In this document: positions 18,057 to 22,350 of the stretch, piece after piece
Numbering within the stretch: the stretch's first letter is position 1
How the letters are laid out: each line of letters begins with the position of its first letter
NCBI GenBank assembly: GCA_003221985.1
Contig: QHUQ01000005.1
Span: 1-22,350, forward strand
DNA from: Gemmatimonadota bacterium
GTDB lineage: Bacteria; Gemmatimonadota; Gemmatimonadetes; Gemmatimonadales; GWC2-71-9
Direction of reading: 5' to 3'
Length of the DNA stretch: 22,350 nt
Program-made: the position numbers and the translations under genes
The notes under the pieces: generated by a model
What the model saw: only the letters and a program-made list of their open reading frames with translations
What the model was told of the DNA's origin: nothing
The model's database searches: none

Positions 18057-18345
18057 GAGGCGTGATCGTGCCCGTCACCTCGACGACGACAGGGTAGCCC
18101 TCCAGCCGCGATGGGATTCTGCGTTTCGTATCCGGGCTGGGGTCGGCCACAAGCACCTTAATGCAACGCTGGCCGTCGCATGACCCGACTGCGGTTCCAA
18201 CAACACCAGGCAGCGCCATCAGGGAATCGGTGTGCGCGGCGAGAACCTCATCGATGCTCCGAGCGGTCACGACGGCTCCTCCCTTGGGAGCGCCCGAACA
18301 AGCCAGTCCCAAGGCCAGCAGCAGCGTCGGGAGGCCGATCTTCAA
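18052..18345 (-). CDS. Small lipoprotein sharing the N-terminal domain of the upstream protease
   Basis: 97 residues from TTG 18345, overlapping the CARDB protein stop as TTGA. The signal [18 protein letters not shown] has a good lipobox (LGLAC), so the mature protein would be an acylated lipoprotein in the envelope. The rest, [17 protein letters not shown], then IKVLVAD, then LEGYPVVVEVTGTI, matches [16 protein letters not shown], then AEVLLLVE, then [14 protein letters not shown] in the protease. Two Cys in GSCDGQRC could form a disulfide. Because the domain precedes the protease region in the larger protein, it may be a prodomain or inhibitor-like module, with this gene as a free copy. That role is inference. 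Confidence 0.75.
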   Translation of the reverse strand: MKIGLPTLLLALGLACSGAPKGGAVVTARSIDEVLAAHTDSLMALPGVVGTAVGSCDGQRCIKVLVADPSPDTKRRIPSRLEGYPVVVEVTGTITPR

Positions 18346-20858
18346 AAGCGCTTTACCGTAATCGAATAGCCGTTACTGCTGCCATCCGGGTCGTGATTTG
18401 CGGCCGGCTTGTAGACGGCGCCCGTCAGCGTCATGCCGCTCACAGAGAACGAGACCATCCGCGTCGCGATCGGGATGGACGAAAGGACGACCGTACACGT
18501 GCCCGTCTCGCTGGTCACGCACTGACTCACGCTGGAGCCGGGATACCAGCTGCCACTCACCGTCACGCCGCCAAACGGACCGTGCTTGGCGTCATGGACG
18601 GTGATCATGACGGTAGCCGACCAGACGTCCCCGGTGGTCGCGGCTACACCATCGAGATTACCCACGTGCATACTCGGCGGGTTCACGGCGATGCCGATGG
18701 CGCGGGCGTTGTTGCTCGAGTTGTTGTCCACGAACTTTTGCGTCGCAATCAACGTGTGGCTGCCGATCGTCACTCCCGCCGTGCTCCAGTTGAACGTGCG
18801 GGTCGCGCTGGCTCCCGCCGCCAGCCCGGCGACGGTCAGCGTGCCCACCACCGGACCGCTCGCACCGCCGTCGGTCAGGGCGACGTCGAAGTTCGTCGTG
18901 ACGTCCTGACCTCCCACGTTCTGCACGGTGACGACGACCGGGACGGTGTCGCCGATCGTCACCTGGCCCGGCGCGGAGATGCTCGCCAGGGCGACATCGG
19001 CAGGCGTGATCACTACCGTCACCGTGGTCGAGCGCTGGTTATTGGCCGCGTTCTGATCCGTCAAGGTGTGGCTTGCGACCAGCGTGTGGCTACCCACCGT
19101 GGCGTTCGCAGTGCTCCAGCTGAACGACCGAATCACGCTGGCGTTTGCGGCGAGACTCGTGACCGTTTGCGTGCCGATCGTCACGCCCCCCCCGGTGGTC
19201 GCGTCGGTGAGCACCACGTCGAAGCTGTTGCTGACAGCCTGCCCGCCGCTGTTCTGGATGGTCACGCCGATCGTGGCCGTGCTCCCGCGAGTCACACTCG
19301 CGGGGGCACTGATGGCGCTCACGGCGACGTCGGTCGAGATCGGGTTCACCGAGACAGTCGTCGAGCCTTGGTTGTTCGCGGCGTTGGCGTCGGACAAGGT
19401 CTGCGTCGCCACGAGCGTGTGGCTGCCGAGCGCGACGTTGGTCGTGTTCCAATTGAACGTGGCTGTCGTGTTGTAGCCCATCGCCAGCCCGGGGATCGCC
19501 TGGGTCCCGATCGCTACGCCGGCTGTCGCATCGGTCAAAACGATGTTGAATCCGCCGACGTGCTGTCCGCCGACGTTCTGTACGCTGACCACGACCGCGG
19601 CCGCACTGCCCACGGTCACGTCGGTTGGCGCGCTCACGCTGGTGGTGTGTCCGGTGGTCGTCGCGCCAGCCGTGTTCCAGGGGATATCCACCGTGGCCGT
19701 CGCACCGACCGCTAGACCGGCCACCGTCTGCGTACCGACCTGCACCCCGCCGTACCCGTCAGTCAGGACGACGTCGAAGCTCGTGGCGACATCGAGCTCG
19801 CCCACGTTTTTCAGCGTGACCATCACATGCACGATGTCTCCGACCGTGACCCGTGCGGGCGCCGCGATTCCGGTGACGGCGACATCGGTCGGCTTGGGAT
19901 TCACGGTGATCACGGTCGTCCGCTGGTTGTTGTCGGCGTTGTCGTCGGCCAATGCGTGCGTCGCGATCAGCGTGTGCTCGCCGAGAGACGCGCCTGTCAG
20001 ATCCCAGGTGAAGTTGACCGTGTTGACCGCGCCCACGGCGAGGCCGTTCACGGTCTGCGTGCCGAGGTTAACGCCGGCGGTCGCGTCCTGGAGCGTCACG
20101 GTGAAGCCGCTCTGCACGCCCTGATTGCCGGCGTTCGCGACCGTTACGCCGAGAACGACGGTGTGTCCCTGTATCGCCTGGCCGGATTGGCCGATGTTGG
20201 TGACGGCGACATCGGTGACCGGGGCAGCGACCGGAATCGTGGTGGAGCGCTGATCGTTGACCGGCCTGTCGTCGCTGAGCGAGTGACTGGCAACGAGACC
20301 GTGCTCGCCGCTCGTGATCGGCGTCCACGCGAATGTGAGTGTCGTGCCGGCGCCGGCGACCAGGCCGGCAACGCTCTGCGTGCCGACGGTTACATGATCG
20401 GTCGTATCCTGGAGCGTCACGTCGAACGCAGCCACGTCCTGGTTGCCGAAGTTCTTCACGGTGACGGCAATGTTGGCGGCGGTGTTCTGCACGACCGTCC
20501 CGGGTCCGTTCACACCCGTGACGGCGACGTCAGTCAGGGGGCCCGGCGGCGGCGGCGCGAAGCCGTCGATCGTGACGCCGAAACGGTTGAGCACGAGATC
20601 GATCCGGTTCGCGATCGTGATCGACGAGCTGCCGGCGAACAGCAACGCCACGGGGTTGAGGTTGCCATCATCGGTCACGATCAGCGATCCGGAGTCGCCA
20701 CCGGCGCTGAACGTGTTCGGCCCAATGATCAGCTGGTCCACGTAGCGGGCGCTCTTCGTACACGTGAACCCCGAGACCGCATAACAAACGGTGACGGTTG
20801 CATTGACACCGGTGATCTGACCACGCGTGAGGTGAGTGGTGCGCCCGTACTTTTGCAC
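18342..20858 (-). CDS. Trypsin-like protease C-terminal part with CARDB repeats and Ig-like end domain
   Basis: Begins in conserved protease sequence ([17 protein letters not shown]), reaches the catalytic Ser in [11 protein letters not shown] (near residue 56), then a PPPPG linker. Six CARDB-like repeats of about 105 residues follow ([20 protein letters not shown] starts and [12 protein letters not shown] cores), and finally a 109-residue domain with [38 protein letters not shown] and [15 protein letters not shown], common at the end of secreted bacterial proteases. Repeats 3 and 4 are joined without the usual linker, an in-frame loss of about 33 residues near 19645. An ATG at 20858 would make this alone, but it is the continuation of the protein starting at 21520. 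Confidence 0.8.
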   Translation of the reverse strand: MQKYGRTTHLTRGQITGVNATVTVCYAVSGFTCTKSARYVDQLIIGPNTFSAGGDSGSLIVTDDGNLNPVALLFAGSSSITIANRIDLVLNRFGVTIDGFAPPPPGPLTDVAVTGVNGPGTVVQNTAANIAVTVKNFGNQDVAAFDVTLQDTTDHVTVGTQSVAGLVAGAGTTLTFAWTPITSGEHGLVASHSLSDDRPVNDQRSTTIPVAAPVTDVAVTNIGQSGQAIQGHTVVLGVTVANAGNQGVQSGFTVTLQDATAGVNLGTQTVNGLAVGAVNTVNFTWDLTGASLGEHTLIATHALADDNADNNQRTTVITVNPKPTDVAVTGIAAPARVTVGDIVHVMVTLKNVGELDVATSFDVVLTDGYGGVQVGTQTVAGLAVGATATVDIPWNTAGATTTGHTTSVSAPTDVTVGSAAAVVVSVQNVGGQHVGGFNIVLTDATAGVAIGTQAIPGLAMGYNTTATFNWNTTNVALGSHTLVATQTLSDANAANNQGSTTVSVNPISTDVAVSAISAPASVTRGSTATIGVTIQNSGGQAVSNSFDVVLTDATTGGGVTIGTQTVTSLAANASVIRSFSWSTANATVGSHTLVASHTLTDQNAANNQRSTTVTVVITPADVALASISAPGQVTIGDTVPVVVTVQNVGGQDVTTNFDVALTDGGASGPVVGTLTVAGLAAGASATRTFNWSTAGVTIGSHTLIATQKFVDNNSSNNARAIGIAVNPPSMHVGNLDGVAATTGDVWSATVMITVHDAKHGPFGGVTVSGSWYPGSSVSQCVTSETGTCTVVLSSIPIATRMVSFSVSGMTLTGAVYKPAANHDPDGSSNGYSITVKRF
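18672..20534 (-). repeat. Tandem CARDB-encoding repeats (six, one junction shortened)
   Basis: Each unit of about 315 nt encodes a beta-sandwich with recurring DVAV, GTQTV.GLA.G and GSHTLVA..L.D.NA.NNQ.TT. Units differ in sequence, so the array is old or diversifying. Confidence 0.8.
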
Positions 20859-21520
20859 GTTGAGACCGAGCAGCGCATCGCGCTCGCGCCGGCGGCGAAC
20901 GAGATCACCTGAAAATCGGTCAGCGTCGCGATCTGGTCGGCGGCCGTGCCGCCGTCGTACGGGCCTGGCTGGTACTCCGGATCACCGATGCTGGCGTTAT
21001 TCGAGTTGGCGAGGACGTGATTGTTCGAGAGGATGTAGACGCGGCCCAGCGCGTCGCGCACGCGCGCGCCGATGGTGCCCGCCGTGATCGACGGATGTCC
21101 CACCGAAAAACCCATCGGGGCCGGCCGCTGACGGTGCGTGGGGTCGCTGTACGCCATGATGCGCCCAGTGACCAGGGACTGCACGGGCACGCCGTCGAGC
21201 ACCTGCGGTAGACCGTGGATGCCGGCGCGCTCGACGAGCAGCAACACTTCGGCGTGCCCGCTCCCGTCCGACAGACCGGTGACCGCCGTCCCCACGACGC
21301 CGGGAATCTCGAGCAGCGCATCGGTATGCCGGCGCTGCGCCGCGAGCGCGGCTCGGAGGTCCGGAATGAGACGCCGGGATGCTATACGGGCAGGACCTAC
21401 GGGAGAGTCGAGCGTCCGATCGAGGCACGCATACAACACCAGCGGAGCGACCACCGTCATCACGACGATAGCTGCCCGCGTCAACGTTCGGACGGCGACC
21501 CGGCGATCCCTCTCCCGCAT
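20729..21520 (-). CDS. Trypsin-like secreted protease, N-terminal part
   Basis: From ATG 21520 ([20 protein letters not shown]) a signal peptide ends [12 protein letters not shown], a possible lipobox. A prodomain-like segment [18 protein letters not shown] follows, then [34 protein letters not shown] and [21 protein letters not shown], holding the catalytic His. It continues [30 protein letters not shown]. Relatives then carry a segment with the catalytic Asp (NTIDAAIA-type), which is missing here. At about 20880 the DNA changes frame and resumes at [14 protein letters not shown]. The frame is open to 21580, but the upstream stretch contains the promoter, so 21520 is preferred. Secreted or surface-anchored peptidase, unlikely active as written. 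Confidence 0.78.
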   Translation of the reverse strand: MRERDRRVAVRTLTRAAIVVMTVVAPLVLYACLDRTLDSPVGPARIASRRLIPDLRAALAAQRRHTDALLEIPGVVGTAVTGLSDGSGHAEVLLLVERAGIHGLPQVLDGVPVQSLVTGRIMAYSDPTHRQRPAPMGFSVGHPSITAGTIGARVRDALGRVYILSNNHVLANSNNASIGDPEYQPGPYDGGTAADQIATLTDFQVISFAAGASAMRCSVSTCKSTGAPLTSRVVRSPVSMQPSPFVMRSRGSRVRRAPATWTS

Positions 21521-21551
21521 CCCCCGACCCCTGGGTGTGACAGGAGGGCCG

Positions 21552-21580
21552 ATAATGGAGCCGCGGGACTGACTCGGCAA
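21552..21580 (-). promoter_or_regulatory. Candidate sigma70-type promoter of the protease gene run
   Basis: On the minus strand TTGCCG (21580-21575) and CATTAT (21557-21552) are separated by exactly 17 bp, each matching 4 of 6 consensus bases. The predicted transcript would begin near 21546, leaving about 25 nt before the ATG at 21520. Confidence 0.5.
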
Positions 21581-21599
21581 GCTAGGAGAGTTGCTTACA

Positions 21600-21615
21600 C
21601 GTGATGCAAGTCACG
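21600..21615. promoter_or_regulatory. CRP/FNR-like palindrome upstream of the protease promoter
   Basis: CGTGA-TGCAAG-TCACG is a perfect 5-bp inverted repeat with a 6-bp spacer, the architecture of CRP-type operators (TGTGA-N6-TCACA). Its centre is about 61-62 bp upstream of the predicted transcript start. It could alternatively be a weak hairpin after the NamZ gene, since the flanking ACAC and GTGT extend it. Confidence 0.5.
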
Positions 21616-21621
21616 GTGTCT

Positions 21622-22350
21622 CTAATAGATCAGGTACCTGGCCCTCGTCTCCCGAAACCCTGCCAAATCCCGCGCCCATGACTCCCAAATGTCCGCCGCG
21701 GGCCGACCCGCCTCGAGTGCCATCCGCAGGTCCGGGCCCGCCGCCAGTCGATCGAAGCTCTCCGCGCGAAACTGGAACTGGGTGGGATGCGCCGCGCGCA
21801 GCGCGGCGAGCAGCGCGACTGCCAGCCTCGTCGGATCGGAGTGCTCGCGATCGAGCACGCGCAGCCGCAGACCCTTGAGCGGCACGCCAGGATACTTGCC
21901 GTCCGTCGGGGCGATCGGCGTGAACTCCGTCGCCGTGACCTCCACACCGACGACCGGGGAAACGCGCATCCGTTCGATGGCCGCCGCGGGATCGAGCCAG
22001 GGCGCGCCGATCACCTGAAACGCGATCGGCGTGCCTCGGCCAACGGACACGTTCGTCCCTTCGAACAAGCAAATCCCGGGATAGAGGAACGCGCTCTCGA
22101 GGTCCGGCATGTTTGGGGATGGCTTGACCCATGGCAAGCCGGTTTGATCATAAAACATCCCGCGACTCCATCCCGCCGCCGGCACGACGACAAGGTCGGC
22201 GCCGATCGTCATGACGTCGTTGGCCATGCGCGCCAACTCGCCGAGTGTCATGCCGTACCGCATCGCCACCGGCAGAAAACCGACGAACGCGGAATCCGGG
22301 TCCGCGGCGCGGGCGCGCACATTGCCCTGCACCAGCGTCCCGCCAACCGG
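21622..22350 (-). CDS. NamZ/DUF1343-family exo-beta-N-acetylmuramidase-like protein, 5' end outside window
   Basis: The frame is open from the right edge (PVGGTLVQGNVRARAAD) to TAG at 21622, about 242 residues of a protein that is usually near 400. Family-typical segments are RYGMTLGELARMAN, SPNMPDLESAFLYPGICLFEGTNVSVGRGT, PFQVIGAPW-like FQVIGAPWL, GVEVTATEFTPIAPTDGKYPG and the C-terminal helix WARDLAGFRETRARYLIY. NamZ proteins remove terminal N-acetylmuramic acid from peptidoglycan fragments in wall recycling. The N-terminal catalytic half and signal peptide are not visible. An inner ATG-like start at 22332 would be artificial. Confidence 0.88.
   Translation of the reverse strand, partial: PVGGTLVQGNVRARAADPDSAFVGFLPVAMRYGMTLGELARMANDVMTIGADLVVVPAAGWSRGMFYDQTGLPWVKPSPNMPDLESAFLYPGICLFEGTNVSVGRGTPIAFQVIGAPWLDPAAAIERMRVSPVVGVEVTATEFTPIAPTDGKYPGVPLKGLRLRVLDREHSDPTRLAVALLAALRAAHPTQFQFRAESFDRLAAGPDLRMALEAGRPAADIWESWARDLAGFRETRARYLIY

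Noticed and set aside
18052..20858. Insertion sequence or prophage origin of the repeat-rich protease region
   Set aside because: No transposase, terminal inverted repeats or phage genes are visible; the repeats are protein domains.
21600..21615. Strong rho-independent terminator after the NamZ gene
   Set aside because: The stem is short, not GC-rich overall and is not followed by a T-tract on the minus strand; an operator is the better reading.

Overview
This is a high-GC bacterial chromosomal segment with very tight gene packing. Almost every gene is on the minus strand, and neighbouring genes usually overlap by 4 nt (ATGA, GTGA or TTGA). The gene content resembles a soil-type lineage such as Gemmatimonadota or a relative. 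That assignment is inference from remembered family resemblance, since no marker gene is present.

Layout, read in the direction of minus-strand transcription (right to left). (1) 22350-21622: 3' part of a NamZ/DUF1343 gene. (2) 21520-10485: a surface and envelope run. It holds a secreted trypsin-like protease with CARDB repeats (in two frames), a small lipoprotein repeating the protease's N-terminal domain, a CDP-alcohol phosphatidyltransferase, inositol-3-phosphate synthase (in two frames), a membrane pyrophosphatase (in two frames), a cupredoxin, a CopA-type copper ATPase and a small unknown. A CRP-like palindrome and a sigma70-like promoter lie just upstream of the protease. (3) 10273-10488, plus strand: a lone HMA copper chaperone. 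(4) 10241-1: a long run of about 16 genes. It starts with E1-alpha, a TonB-domain protein, a damaged E1-beta and E2 of a 2-oxoacid dehydrogenase. Two small unknowns, a PHP phosphoesterase, a peroxiredoxin, two SDR oxidoreductases, a Rossmann/Cys-motif protein, a damaged DUF309 gene, thioredoxin reductase, an MBL-fold hydrolase, a tiny zinc ribbon and a flippase-like membrane protein follow.

How the genes fit together: inositol-3-phosphate synthase and the CDP-alcohol phosphatidyltransferase are neighbours and fit a phosphatidylinositol-phosphate route. CopA, cupredoxin and HMA protein form a copper-handling set. Peroxiredoxin, TrxB and the GloB-like hydrolase form a thiol/peroxide redox set.

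Most notable observation: the peroxiredoxin has an in-frame TGA exactly at its peroxidatic cysteine (TPG-TGA-NRQLS). The frame stays open and conserved on both sides, and a small hairpin with a G in its apical loop lies about 18 nt downstream. This is a candidate selenocysteine peroxiredoxin with a bacterial SECIS. Second: at least five sites in otherwise well conserved genes look like internal losses of roughly 100-220 nt, some at microhomology. They may be real lesions or assembly artefacts. Third: heptanucleotide repeats lie in or between coding sequences at three places.
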